64,000 nt of DNA. Origin: Acanthosepion pharaonis (lineage: Eukaryota > Mollusca > Cephalopoda > Sepiida > Sepiidae). The stretch spans positions 5,480,001 through 5,544,000 of the forward strand of contig CAHIKZ030002090.1 in NCBI GenBank assembly GCA_903632075.3, in the 5' to 3' direction. A program made the translations under genes and the position numbers. The notes under the pieces are model-generated. The model ran no database searches and was not told the origin of the DNA. It was given only the letters and a program-made list of their open reading frames with translations. This document shows, one piece after another, positions 21,101 through 32,984 of the stretch (positions within the stretch are counted from its first letter, which is position 1; every line of letters begins with the position of its first letter).

Positions 21101-21519
21101 TTTCAGATTACAAATAAAATGTTGTAAATAACCTTGTTTATGTTTAGAATACCAAAATAAAATTAGAAGATATGAGCTTTGAGAGATCTCAACAAGAGAT
21201 ATTCATTTCTTAAATAGGATAATTGAACCATGACTGACTGTGAAAGCTTTCTGAGCGATCTAAAGCAGATCGGGTTGGATAATCATCATCATCATTATCA
21301 TCATCGAATTCGACGAAGGCACGGGAATTTGAGAGAGTATCTAGGAAAGTACAGATATCCCGGGTAGCAACTTTCACATTTAACTGCTTACGTATTTTCC
21401 TATTTTTGTTCGGTCGAGTACCCCAAAAGTGGAGGCCCATCGGCTGCGGTAGGTTGATCAGGATAAGACACGTACAAGCTATTTTTACCCCACCTTTTCT
21501 AGAGACTTCCCCAGTCACA
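21101..21519. other. No recognised feature
   Basis: A short ATC repeat lies at 21,282-21,305. The minus-strand 148-aa open frame (21,210-21,656) lacks any recognisable domain and crosses the repeat described next. Confidence 0.4.
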
Positions 21520-21745
21520 GTACCAGCATGGCGATGCTTCAATAAGGCTGCTTGAACACTGAGTCGCGGTTGCATACTGGGGAAGCTGCAGCTAGCTCTC
21601 GTATGAGGCAGCTGTCCCAGTGTCCATGCAGCCTTATTGATGAATAGCAACGTCACTAGAAAAGTTAGTGAACCTGCAGGTAGCTCTATTATGAGGCTGC
21701 TGTCCCAGAGTCCAGGCAGCCTTATTGAAAAATAGCAACACGTGA
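21520..21745. repeat. Local duplicated and inverted motif block
   Basis: TATGAGGCAGCTGTCCCAGT (21,602) recurs 89 bp later as TATGAGGCTGCTGTCCCAGA, each followed by GCAGCCTTATTGA and AATAGCAAC. An inverted TTCAATAAGGCTGC precedes them at 21,538, so the block can fold. Confidence 0.6.
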
Positions 21746-22905
21746 CCTGTGACCGGGTTCACCGTATCTGGGGAACTTAGGGGACTAACTCAACCCAACA
21801 GAGGGAAGCATTCGAATACCGAAGTGGTTAAACATTTTAGTTCTCACGGCCTTTTTTCGGACAAACAATATAGCTTCCGTTTCGCCAGGTCTACTGCTGA
21901 TTATGTTAACAGCCATCATTAAATTTGTATATCAATCCCTGTGGATCTAGATATTTCGAAGTTATTCGACAGGTTTTTGCGAAAACTCCAGGGCCACGAA
22001 TATTTGGATTAATCCAATCGTTCCTATCAAATTGTGAAATGAAGGACGTGTTGAACGAGCTCGCTTCCAGATCCTTTCATACGAACGCGGGGGTCCCCCA
22101 AACTTCTAATTGATCTCACCCTACTGCCCAGACAGAAGGACGCAGGTCTTAAACCTGTCAGAAAATACTTTTTCTTTATTAATACTCACAAATGCACAGA
22201 ATGGTAGACGTAAATTTGAAAAGAACGGGATATTTAATCAAATATGTGTATCCTGTAAATATTAACGCAATAAAAATAATGTCAGATTATAATTAAAATC
22301 CATTAATTCCTTAGAAAATATGTTGTCTTACTAACGTAGGCAGGTAAATGAGAAAAGGCTATGCAATGTCGACATTGTATACCATAGGCATACCTCAGTG
22401 TTTTTCACACTTCTCAATATATAACTTTTTTTTATTTTCTTTTGGTTCATATTATTATATTCGGTTACAATATTGTTTAGTCTCGTCTCTTTTTCAATAT
22501 ACAGACGTATTTTTAGACTTTGATGTGATTGGTTCTGATAGATTTCTTCTGGGGTGAAATAATCCATCCTTCTCAGTTCATAGATGTTCTTTCTTCTGCT
22601 TGTATCTATAGATCATATATATCTGGGTAAAATGGACAAGGTAATAAAAAAGCAAAAAAAGAGATGAATGACATGGCTGTAATCTCGTAACACTTGTCAA
22701 AATGGTCAACCTCAGCAGACATTCCTGCTTAATTCGCTTGTTATCTGGTAATTCAATTCCACCAAGTCCCATTTTTTCGTTTAGGCAGCACTATTTTTGT
22801 TAATTTTTATAAACCAAATCCAATTATGTCTTCGCTAAAAACAAAAACGACTACTATTAAGCAAATAACCGTCACAACACGTATCCTATTAGGGTCGCAT
22901 GTACT
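21746..22905. other. 1.16 kb with no recognised gene
   Basis: A weak family C-like word (GGACGCAGGTCTTAAACCTGTC) lies at 22,139-22,160. Short open frames on both strands near 22,330-22,570 show no domain. Confidence 0.35.
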
Positions 22906-23160
22906 CTAGCCATAGGAGCAGTGATTTATCCAGGGTAAGATAACCTGACGAAGCCCATCCCTCTTCAGGTTGGTTTTGAAATCATAGTCATTACTACCTC
23001 GAGGCAAGCAAGCCCAGTCTTTCCTGTTATTTAACCCATAGGAAGGTATGGATTTATACCTTTCCCAAAGGTATATGTGTGAAAGTGAATGTAGCAAGCT
23101 TAGCTGAAATTTGAACTCGACTCGCCAATTTCCCTTTTCGAATAACTGCTACACTACCTG
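22906..23160 (-). mobile_element. tRNA-derived SINE, family B-like
   Basis: Minus strand: a TGCAGGTAGTGTAGCAG box A-like start, box B-like CGAGTTCAAATTTC, then ATACCTTTGGGAAAGGTATA. The body is longer than in the 11.9-kb copy and includes TACTACCTCGAGGCAAGCAA. Confidence 0.65.
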
Positions 23161-24969
23161 CACCTCAGTAAACAATATAGCTTGAAAAGTGACAATATAA
23201 CCTTCTCTAGCCATGAATATTCTACAATGGAATCGGTTATGTAAAGAGAACTCTCCAAATTACAGGGAACACGGACTTAATTAAATGGCTAGACTATTTG
23301 TATAAGTGTACCGTTTCATTTAGGTCCTGCTTCTACTTGATACGGCATTCACCTGGGATCTCTTGAGCTGGCACCGTCTGACAAATTTGTCGCATCGGGA
23401 ACGAAAGCTGACCAAGCTTGGTGGTCGGATGCAATTTTATTTGGATGTGCAAATTCATAGTAGGTGTTTCAGTGGTAATTTAGATTCACAAGCGATCCCC
23501 AGCCGAATGTATAGCACAGTTTAGGATAATGCGATTCAAGCAGTGATTCGGTTAGAGCGCCGGAACAATTGCTTTCCACGCCCAACCCAACTCGGTGGTA
23601 CCAGTGTCGCGACGAGGACGCATGGGAGTGAGTTTGACCGGCAGAAGGGTGACACGTGGTCATGAGATAATCACGTGATCATGGAACACGGTCTATTTTA
23701 ATCCACTTTGTAGGCCAACAGAAGAACGTCCGCACTGTCCAGCTGAGGCCTACCGACCGTTCGACCTCAATCGTTGAACACCTTATAAAAAAATCGGGGC
23801 GTTTGCATCGTCCTTCCGAGAAGACATTCTCGAATCTCTACAAGTCACATTCTAGCTATCATTTAAATGTTCTTGAAACTATTTTCATTAAATGAAGACA
23901 ACATTCCTTATATAAACAGAAGAACCAGCTGCGGGAACTGAATGTTATTTGTATATTTAAAAAAATGTCCGTCTGTATTATTGATACGTGTCTATTTTTC
24001 TATTTAGTTGGTTGTGCCAAAATTTTTTACTTTTCTCGATCGAGTTCAGATGAGTGAGGAGCGATAAGCGGCTAGGTCATTCTCTTGTTCTCTGTTTATC
24101 ATTTTTCTTTTTTCGTATTGCCAACTGCCGTAGTTGATTTACCATTTTGTCCCTTCTAATTATATCCGTTTTTTTTTGTTGTTTTTTTTGGGGGGGGTTG
24201 CTATAATTAAAAATTGTACCTCTAATAACGGCGTCACGCTCTCAAAATAAAGGATACTAGTTCATCTCTCATCAGAAATTTATTATTATTATTATTATCA
24301 TCATCATCTCACGTTTTTACTTAAACAGTGATTCAGCCTAGAACATTGTGACAAAAATTGACAAGATAAAAATAATTAATCAAAAATTAATCATGAAAAT
24401 ACTTCGTCCTAAAATGCAGTTGACATTCAGACTACTGCTATATCTACTACTATTAGTAAACAAACAATTTGTCTTAAAGAATCAGAAAGGACAACCAGAC
24501 GTATAACTACAAATGCCTAGTGATCATACTTCCACAGCTGAATTGGGTAAAGCATCATCCATGTAAGACGGGCTCCCGAAATAGTGAAAGCGTTTTCAAT
24601 ATTTCGGTGTAAGGTGCTTCTTTATTCCGAACTCCTACAATTTTCTCAGCCTGAAACTTTTTCAACTTAACCAACAACAAAAATCTGAAAAACATTAAAC
24701 GAATATCAATGAAAAAAGGTTCATCTTAGATTCAAACAATTTAAAATGGAGGGCATTTTTCGTAATATATATGTCATTATTTTTCTAACATTACGTTATT
24801 ATTTTTCTAATATTATTAAACAATAAGGAACCATCACTTTTTAATGGATATACCCGATATGCGTTCCGGAAGCTAAGGCACAAAGTTTTCAAACATTTTC
24901 AAACAATTGTTACGAAAGGAAAAAACATTAAACAAGTTATACTAGGAATGCGCTTGTGTGTATGTGTGT
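23161..24969. other. 1.8 kb with no recognised gene
   Basis: Includes a GC-richer patch at 23,330-23,800 with a palindrome-like ATAATCACGTGATCATG, a G run at 24,192-24,198 and an (ATT)n patch at 24,281-24,300. Open frames are short and without domains. Confidence 0.35.
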
Positions 24970-25003
<34 letters not shown>

Positions 25004-25240
25004 CAAGCATGTGTAAGAGACACGTGTGTATATGCGTGTGTGAGAAAGTACAAACGTTTAAGGAGGAAGCGAACGCGAATTGTAGGCAGCGTTACTGTTT
25101 ACGCGTGGCTGCATCTGAAAGCAAGATTTGAAAAGGCCAAAAAGAGGCGGAGAGAGAATATCTTTGCCAATTTATAGGCTTAAAGAGTGCCCCCAAGCGA
25201 GCGCTTTTGACACAACCAAGTGGGGTAATCCACAAAATAA
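24970..25240 (+). repeat. (GT)n followed by the module shared with 457-575
   Basis: GT repeats at 24,972-25,002 precede GCATCTGAAAGC (25,110 on) and GAGTGCCCCCAAGCGAGCG (25,186 on), matching the sequence right of the first MITE. Confidence 0.6.
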
Positions 25241-25604
25241 TACGAATCCATCACTTTTTAACGGATATGCTCAAATGCATGATAGAGATATGACGTTCTG
25301 AAGACAAGTAAAGATTACGCTTTTTTTCGAAGCTCCCAAAAATTAATGAATACATAAGACAATAATTTAATATAATTCGCAATTATGATTATTATATTCA
25401 TTGTATTCATATATGTATTGATTATTTATTTCAATTTTTTCCACATTTATCTGTATTGTCATTTATTTGTTTATGTACATTTATCCTGAAGATCGTTTGT
25501 CTTATTTTTACTTTCTCTTTTTACTTACATAAAGTGATATTTATTATTTTGCCTTTTCTATTCTCATTTATTTTTTTATCAATTGATAGTTTAGGTGTCA
25601 ATTG

Positions 25605-25613
<9 letters not shown>
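25241..25613. other. No recognised gene
   Basis: CCATCACTTTTTAACGGATA at 25,249 resembles CCATCACTTTTTAATGGATA at 24,831, a short direct repeat of unknown origin. The rest is T-rich. Confidence 0.4.
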
Positions 25614-25676
<63 letters not shown>

Positions 25677-25850
25677 GTATAGATTATTTTTATTCTATGT
25701 TTAGCAATGATTTCATAATCCCAGAGTATTTTAACTTTAAATCCCAATTTATATTTTCACTTTTCTTGCTGCAAACTTTTTCCACTGTTATCAAACTTTT
25801 CGTGCTTGTTTTCGTAATTTGTTCTTGCTTTCTAATGTTTATTTATCTCA

Positions 25851-25906
<56 letters not shown>

Positions 25907-25918
25907 ATAAATATAAAT

Positions 25919-25953
<35 letters not shown>
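25614..25953. repeat. Three (TA)n tracts with a (GT)n
   Basis: TA at 25,614-25,672, TA plus GT at 25,853-25,906, and TA at 25,922-25,953. The 143-aa frame that spans them is Tyr-Ile repeat translation. Confidence 0.95.
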
Positions 25954-25956
<3 letters not shown>

Positions 25957-25995
25957 GAAATATAGTCTTAAGGTGTGCTATATTTATGGGATAAA

Positions 25996-26161
25996 GTGCA
26001 CAATATCAGAGATAGAGCGTGTGTAAATATAAAAGTGAACATTGAAGTCAACACTTAGAGGCGACAGTCTGTTTCATGCTTTATGCAATCGTCAGGCCAT
26101 GATTGCATATATCATGAAACAGACTGTCACCTCTAAGTGTTGACTTCTATGTTCACTTTTA

Positions 26162-26166
<5 letters not shown>
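25996..26166 (-). mobile_element. Penelope-type hairpin element, GAAGTCAACACTTAGAGG family
   Basis: 26,025-26,090 and 26,099-26,166 form a long hairpin (AAGTCAACACTTAGAGGCGA against CACCTCTAAGTGTTGACTT). It is preceded by the module CAATATCAGAGATAGAGC (26,001-26,018) and followed by (TA)n. Partial copies lie at 34,984 and 48,221. Confidence 0.75.
26060..26098 (-). ncRNA. Hammerhead-ribozyme-like motif
   Basis: On the minus strand: GGC, core CTGACGA, stem II TTGC-ATAAA-GCAT, GAA, stem III ACA-GAC-TGT, cleavage-type C, then GCC pairing with the initial GGC as stem I. All invariant core positions (CUGANGA, GAAA, UC) are present. Base 10.1/11.1 is a U/U apposition. Architecture fits the minimal hammerheads known from Penelope-like elements. 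Activity is untested. Confidence 0.65.
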
Positions 26167-26202
<36 letters not shown>

Positions 26203-26207
<5 letters not shown>

Positions 26208-26381
26208 TTTATATATTATATGCGCGGTACTTATTAGAAAGCGCTCAATATCAGAGATAGAGCTAACATATTTGGTTGGATTGATGTGAGTTTGTGACCT
26301 TGGGTTTCACGCTTTAGCGATCGTGTCTGACGATCGCTAAAGCGTGAAACCCAGGTCACAAACTCACATCTATCCAACCAA

Positions 26382-26383
<2 letters not shown>
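26203..26383 (+). mobile_element. Penelope-type hairpin element, GGTTGGAT family, most complete copy
   Basis: 26,271-26,383 is a hairpin: TTGGTTGGATTGATGTGAG pairs with CTCACATCTATCCAACCAA, and TGGGTTTCACGCTTTAGCG with CGCTAAAGCGTGAAACCCA. Upstream it carries GCTCAATATCAGAGATAGAGC (26,243-26,263). It is framed by (TA)n at 26,167-26,202 and 26,385-26,429. The 3471-3632 copy is a shortened relative in opposite order. Confidence 0.8.
26324..26360 (+). ncRNA. Hammerhead-ribozyme-like motif, best example
   Basis: Stem I TGT/ACA (26,324-26,326 with 26,358-26,360). Core CTGACGA (26,327-26,333). Stem II TCGC-TAAA-GCGT, with CGC/GCG paired and U/U at the base. GAA, then stem III ACC-CA-GGT, and the cleavage-type C at 26,357. 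Every invariant hammerhead core base is present. The mirror arm of the same hairpin lacks the CTGACGA, so only one strand has the intact core. Confidence 0.68.

Positions 26384-26384
<1 letters not shown>

Positions 26385-26429
<45 letters not shown>
26385..26429. repeat. (TA)n microsatellite
   Basis: TA tract directly at the end of the hairpin. A further TA tract lies at 26,569-26,601. Confidence 0.97.
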
Positions 26430-26434
<5 letters not shown>

Positions 26435-26562
26435 TCGCTTGATAATGGAACAGAGCTTACTTTAACTCAATTTAATTCAAATAATTATATTGAATTTTTC
26501 GGCTCTTGTTTTGAAACATGAGACCTCTTATGTCGCGAGTTGGTATCATATTTTTAAATAAA

Positions 26563-26606
<44 letters not shown>

Positions 26607-26664
26607 TTAAACAAAATAAATTAAAAATAGCAATATGTCGGATTTAATCCATTTCTAAAAACAC

Positions 26665-27796
<1,132 letters not shown>

Positions 27797-27853
27797 AGTT
27801 TTCCTCCTCCTCCTCCTCCTCCTCCTCCTTCTTCTTCTTCTTCTTCTTCTTCT
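27797..27853. repeat. (CCT)n(CTT)n trinucleotide repeat
   Basis: About 8 CCT units followed by about 9 CTT units. Confidence 0.95.
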
Positions 27854-28009
27854 CTTTGTGTCATCCCAAATTAGTTCACTTAAACCATGATTTATGAAAA
27901 GATAGTCAAGTGATATTGATCTATTGTTTCTTAATGATGTTCCATACGTGAAAATAATGCAAATTTCATTCGCAATTAAAATTATTAAAATTCTCTATTA
28001 ACATTTTCT

Positions 28010-28780
28010 CGTTCAGTGGATGTTGTTAAATATCTTCCCCGATTTCGCAATTTTTACAGTAATCCTTTTCTTCCACCATGAGTCTTCTTTGACACATCAT
28101 ACTGATTTCGTAAAGCAACTCTGCAACTAGTTTTCCCTTTGCGGATATCAATGTATTTGTCTCATTAATTATTTTCTGCTTTTTACAACCTCCAGTACTT
28201 CATGCATAGTTTTTATGGCTTGATCAACCTTTTGTCTGGCCATTGATCACAAATTTAGGTTTTCTGATGTTCTCAACGTCTCTGTCAGCTTGTCACACAA
28301 TGTAAGTTTTTTTCCTTCATCAATTCTTGCATTTGCTCTTTCAAGGTCAATTCCTGGGTATTGTTGAATAAAATGTTCCTCGTCACTGCCCCTTGTCACA
28401 TCTGTGTTGTCAAGTATAAGAATTTCATTATCACGCTCTTCAATATTCTTCCTTCAATTCTAAACACCAGGAATCATCCTCTATTTTTGGAATGCAAAAC
28501 AACGGCTAAGGATCGCTTCTCAGATAATATTCTATTACAATTTTGTTAAGCTCCTTAAGCCACTTAATTTGCTGTTCACCCCTGAGGTTCCCACCGAGTG
28601 AGACAATTTTATCATTGACTCTGGTTCAATTGAGCCTTTATCAGATTCATTTGTATTTGATATTGCACTCATCAATGAGATATGTTTTAAGGATTTTTCT
28701 TTTCTTTTCGATGCGCCATCTATAGAAAAGAGTTCCCACTGCGCATGAAACACGGCTATCCTCTTCCGGACATCAACCAA
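28010..28780 (-). pseudogene. Decayed coding region of unknown identity
   Basis: Several minus-strand frames look coding in composition. 28,780-28,535 opens with MVDVRKRIAVFHAQWELF. About 28,446-28,250 reads NIEERDNEILILDNTDV, HFIQQYPGIDLERANARI and LTLCDKLTETLRTSENLNL up to a TGA (28,249-28,247). The same frame then continues with SMARQKVDQAIKTMHEVLEV. A further frame near 28,100 gives AKGKLVAELLYEISMMC. The balanced charge pattern is unlike the random frames nearby. It may be an unrecognised transposon protein or a host pseudogene. I do not recognise the family. Confidence 0.45.
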
Positions 28781-29042
28781 GTACTTTCTACTGCCACAGG
28801 GTTCTCCTCAGAATTATCATTATTATTGATTGATTAAAAAAATTAACACTCGAATGCATATATACGATGCTCAATATACCTTGTGACTCCTAATCTAATA
28901 AGAAGAAATCTGACATGTGCCTCACAACCAAATCAGCGCGATATGTTGAATGGATTTGATAAAAGCAGTACATAACCTTACCGGGTTGGTCGAGTTAGAA
29001 ATAACTTAGGGGTCGAGTCAACCAGTCTGATCAGATGGTATC
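28781..29042. other. No recognised feature
   Basis: AT-rich flank leading to the LTR target site GTATC at 29,038-29,042. Confidence 0.4.
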
Positions 29043-29428
29043 TGTTGTGGATTCCGGGCTGAAATCCGGTACCAATAAATAATAAACGCCAGGAATGAAT
29101 ATATGACAATAATGTATTAACGTAATAATACAAACTAGTAAAGCAGGTTAGTAGTTCCAGGAACACGGGTTAGTAGCAAAATATATATACAGTCTTTGGT
29201 ATTGAAGTATCGCTCTATGACTTCTTACTGAGTCTACGTGCTCGCTCACTGTGACTCCTACAACGCTGTTACCTCACCCTCACTCTTCCGGTTACCTACA
29301 ACCTTTTACTCTGTCACTCTGAATTCGACTAGACTCCTCGGTCTTGCTCTCTCAGGTTTTCACGTAGCCGTAGTATATGTATATACTGGGTGAGTCCATT
29401 TGTGTAAAAAAGGGTGGACCCCTCAACA
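29043..29428. mobile_element. Solo LTR, 386 bp, perfect 5-bp target duplication
   Basis: Begins TGTTGTGGATTCC and ends CCCCTCAACA, giving the TG...CA termini of LTR retrotransposons. GTATC lies immediately outside on both sides (29,038-29,042 and 29,429-29,433), a perfect 5-bp duplication. No internal gag-pol follows, so it is a solo LTR from recombination. A TATA-like patch (AAATATATATACAG) is inside. Orientation is not certain. Confidence 0.85.
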
Positions 29429-29619
29429 GTATCCGAATGAAGGTGTCCCCCCCCCAAGTATCTAGGTATGACTCACAATCTAGTATGACTTGATTGCTAA
29501 CATCTGGTCAAAATGATCCTTTAATACTCTCCCTCATGAACAGATAGGCAAAATGTCTGTTCGTAGAGGAACATTGGTCATGGTCTGACATGCAAATCTG
29601 TGGCAATGAACGGAATATT

Positions 29620-29895
29620 TACTGTCAGTCAGTCAGTTATGCGCCATGCGTGATACATAACTGACGAGGCAGATTTTTTCCTGCAATTTCTTGCTGTAGA
29701 CCAGTTATCATCCAAGGCTATAGAACCAGGTATGCCCTGCTATTTATTTACCCATGGCTGGGGAGGTGGAGATGATTCATAACTTTCTCAAGGGTATTAG
29801 CACTGAATGTAATGGATTCGATTGGAATTCGAACTCGGCTCTCCGATTCCTCAGTCCGAGCCACTATCCACCCCCCCCCCGCCGTGCCTCCTATT
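29620..29895 (-). mobile_element. tRNA-derived SINE, family B
   Basis: Minus strand: head with box B-like CGAGTTCGAATTCCAATCG and CGGACTGAGGAATCGGAGAG, body with CTATGGATG-type segments, and tail CATGGCGCATAACTGACTGA. A poly-C run (29,871-29,880) interrupts the head end. The terminal hairpin is deleted in this copy. Confidence 0.85.
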
Positions 29896-30954
29896 GTACC
29901 GTGCCTATTTACTGTAGCCAATCGTAATTCATTAAGACAAAACGTATTCATACCTTTACTCAAGTAAGATCAGAAGCCTTCAGAGCTATTTCTGTGGTAG
30001 TATCGGGGCATCTATTATTATCATTATTATTATTAATATTATTATTGTTGTTATTATTATTATTATTATTATCATTATTAAGTGAAAGAGTAGCAAGCCA
30101 TCAAAATATGGCAACTTTTTGTTTCTAAAAGGTACCTATGTAAACACTGATCAGGTTCCGCGTTACTTAACTTATGTGATCAGATGAAAACAGATGTCTT
30201 CAGCGTGATTTGAATGTAAACTTCACAACTATATTGGAAATAATATTACGTCAATCCTTCTTAATTTACCAATATTTCTTTATTCTGGTGCAAGGCCACA
30301 AGCTGTTCATAACACCAGATGTTCCTAAACAATCACCCATGTAAGTACCGATTAGTTTCCACACTGCTTAATTTATCTGTTCAGATGTCAGTTGGTGTTT
30401 TCAATATGACATTGGCTCAAGCCTGGAGAGAATCTCTCAAGATAATTCAAACGATAGCCCATCTGTAGGGTTTATTTACGTCTCACGGACAAATGGTTGA
30501 TAGTCGAATGAGCAAAATTTCCACAAAATCAATATCTGTATTATAACGATTCGATTTCACTTTGTCAGTTTGTTTCTTACAGAAAAAACGGCACATCGTA
30601 ATGAGATGTTCGTTCGCGCAAGACTTATTTTTACAGAGATATAGTTCTTTTCCAAAAAGATTCTTAATATAATTTTACGAGTATCATTAATGTATGTGAA
30701 AATTATTCAAATTTTCATTTATTTTTATTTTCCTCGCTCGTCCACCCATTTTCCTAATGTAGTATATCACTCACCATAGATGTTACCAAAATGAACCTTC
30801 TACGGAGTGTTATGACAAAGCTTCAGAGAATCCAGGTGCATCAGCGGGTTGACCTCGTAGATAACTTCCTTGTAAATCCACGCCTTCACTAGACGTCAGT
30901 GGCTGCCCACGACGTGTAAATATGTAGTCAAACAAGCTGCGGCTAGAATAGTGA
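29896..30954. other. 1 kb with no recognised gene
   Basis: (ATT)n interrupted repeats at 30,008-30,080. Two related stretches near 30,130-30,205 and 30,340-30,415 (ACCTATGTAAACACTGATCA and ACCCATGTAAGTACCGATTA) suggest an old duplication. Confidence 0.4.
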
Positions 30955-31083
30955 TTTTCCAAGTGTAGTTTAGATGTGGCACAAGGTTGAAAGTATGGGA
31001 CACACAGTGAGGACCGAACACACGATTCAGTCGTAATTGTTCTAGTGGGACAAGCTTGCTAACCATTACACCGCCTCGAAGTG
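30955..31083 (-). mobile_element. tRNA-derived SINE, family A
   Basis: Minus-strand copy with TTTAGATGTGGCACAAGG, GTGAGGACCGAACACACGAT and GACAAGCTTGCTAACCATTA. The overlapping minus-strand open frame (30,896-31,183) is translation of the SINE. Confidence 0.85.
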
Positions 31084-31326
31084 CCAAAGCTACGGCTAGA
31101 ATGTGCACACATGGGACAAACTGAATGACAGGTAAATATATAAGCACCCACCCGAAAAGAAAGAAGAGAGAGTCCTCCAGCATGTAGAATGCTTGAAGTT
31201 GAATAAACAGTAATTTTACGTATGATTTAGTTTCAGATACTTATTACTGGAAGCAATGACAACATTGCACCACAAAAATGTACCTTTAATAAACTGTTGG
31301 AATCTTTTACTCTCTTTACTAATGAC

Positions 31327-31560
31327 TAAACTCTCGATTTCTGCTGGTGAGAGATCGATAGACGTACAATTAAAACGAAATTTAAATTTCAAATGCAGTT
31401 GGAATTTGGTTCATTGCAGAGTTGTTCCCCGTATTAATCAGTAAACTCTCCATTACTGTTGGTGAGGGATCGATAGACATACAAGTAAATGTCAATTGAA
31501 TTTTAAATGCATTTGGATTTTAGCTAATTGATGATTATTTCCTCTTATTTATTTACTAAT
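31327..31560. repeat. Tandem duplication, ~115-bp unit, two copies
   Basis: CTGGTGAGAGATCGATAGAC (31,342) recurs at 31,459 as TTGGTGAGGGATCGATAGAC, each preceded by AAACTCTC and followed by TACAA and a TTAAATT...AAATGCA..TGGA stretch. Confidence 0.7.
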
Positions 31561-32268
31561 TTGTATTATAAATTCTATAAAAAGAAAGTAACTTCATAGT
31601 GAGCGGAAGAGCTGCCTTCGGAGGACTTTAATTGACTTCTTGTAAAAAGTAAACAAAAACAACCCTAAATTCATGAAAACTCTCGGACACTAATTCTTTC
31701 TCGTGCGTGGTCTTGTTTTATTTCTCGCAATACTCAAATACTTGGTGAAGACAGTGCATCCATTAAATACCTTCAGGTTGATTATTACCTTCATGCTTAA
31801 TCATTTGTCTACAATTACTATTGTGCTTTGTAACGCAAAAAATATAGAACGACTGAATGGTAGTGAGATGATACGAACCAACAGCACGCCCTCTGACGAT
31901 TTCTGTCGTCGAAGTTTCAAGGATGATCACTCAACACAGATTATCTATCAATACCCCTAGAACATCCAGAGAACAGCAATACCCTTAAGAATGAATGAAG
32001 CTTACTCAGCTTGAAAAAGACATTATCAGTTGTACATTCAACAAGGAACGAAAATATTACACTGCTGAAAAGTCTGTGAGATTTAATTTTGTAGCACCTC
32101 TTAGCATAACCTGGCAAAAGGTCACAGTAAAAGAGCACACAGTGAAAATAGAAATCGCTACAGTAATGAGGGTCTGCTTGACAATCTTCTAAACATTACC
32201 CTAGAGAAAACCTCTCATACAGGTATTTGTTAAGCCCTAATTCCTACAAAACACACCGAAAAAATATT

Positions 32269-32304
<36 letters not shown>

Positions 32305-32615
32305 GATAAGTGTAAGTAGAATGTGATTTTTGAGCACCTTTTCGTATGTGAACATGTATGTTCCGTACCAGATAGAAACTGTGGTTGCGTTTACTTCCTT
32401 TTTTATAGAAGAGTGACACATTGCTGGTGAAGAGAAAGTTTATCCGGGATTGGACTATAAATTGCCAAGAGGAGTCGTAGTGTGTGATAAGGAGGATGAA
32501 AAAACTGTAGCTAACGGAAGGTACACAAGTCGATACCCGATCAGTATCGGCTGGGTTACCGCGGAAAGGGGGTATAATGTTGAAAGACCAATTCATCCAG
32601 TAAATGTATTTTACG

Positions 32616-32618
<3 letters not shown>
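31561..32618. other. 1 kb with no recognised gene
   Basis: Includes (TA)n(TG)n at 32,269-32,303. The open frames at 31,703 and 31,995 have no recognised domain. Sequence at 32,430-32,580 is of unknown origin. Confidence 0.35.

Positions 32619-32658
<40 letters not shown>
32619..32658. repeat. (TA)n microsatellite
   Basis: About 40 bp of TA. Confidence 0.95.
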
Positions 32659-32660
<2 letters not shown>

Positions 32661-32810
32661 TTCACGCAATACAAGTTTGAGAGCCACTCAAGATAGTGTG
32701 TTACTTCGAATATGATGAATGAGGTGTGTGATATGAATGAAAGGTCTGTTCAGTGATGATGAAACGATACTAGCTTGGATTTTTAGAAATTGAAAGGGTT
32801 TTTCTTTTAA

Positions 32811-32945
32811 TCAGTTCACCCCAAGCAAGGCGATAATGCCACTAAGACGCAAGGAGCTCCTGAAAGGGAAAAAGAATGAAAAGACTTTAGAAGGAACCGG
32901 AAACCCAATCCTAAACAGGAAACAACGGATAAACCTCTAAACCAT
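32811..32945 (-). mobile_element. LINE-A 3' end, minus strand
   Basis: TTCACCCCAAGCAAGGCGATAATGCC is the reverse of the family tail seen at 20,640. Upstream on the minus strand is a short C-terminal remnant. Confidence 0.7.
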
Positions 32946-32984
32946 GTTTTCGATTGAGCTGTTAGCGTTATGTCAGCAGATTGG

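Noticed and set aside
21210..21656. 148-aa minus-strand frame as a host gene
   Set aside because: It crosses a local inverted/direct repeat and an ATC microsatellite, and no domain or splice signals support it.
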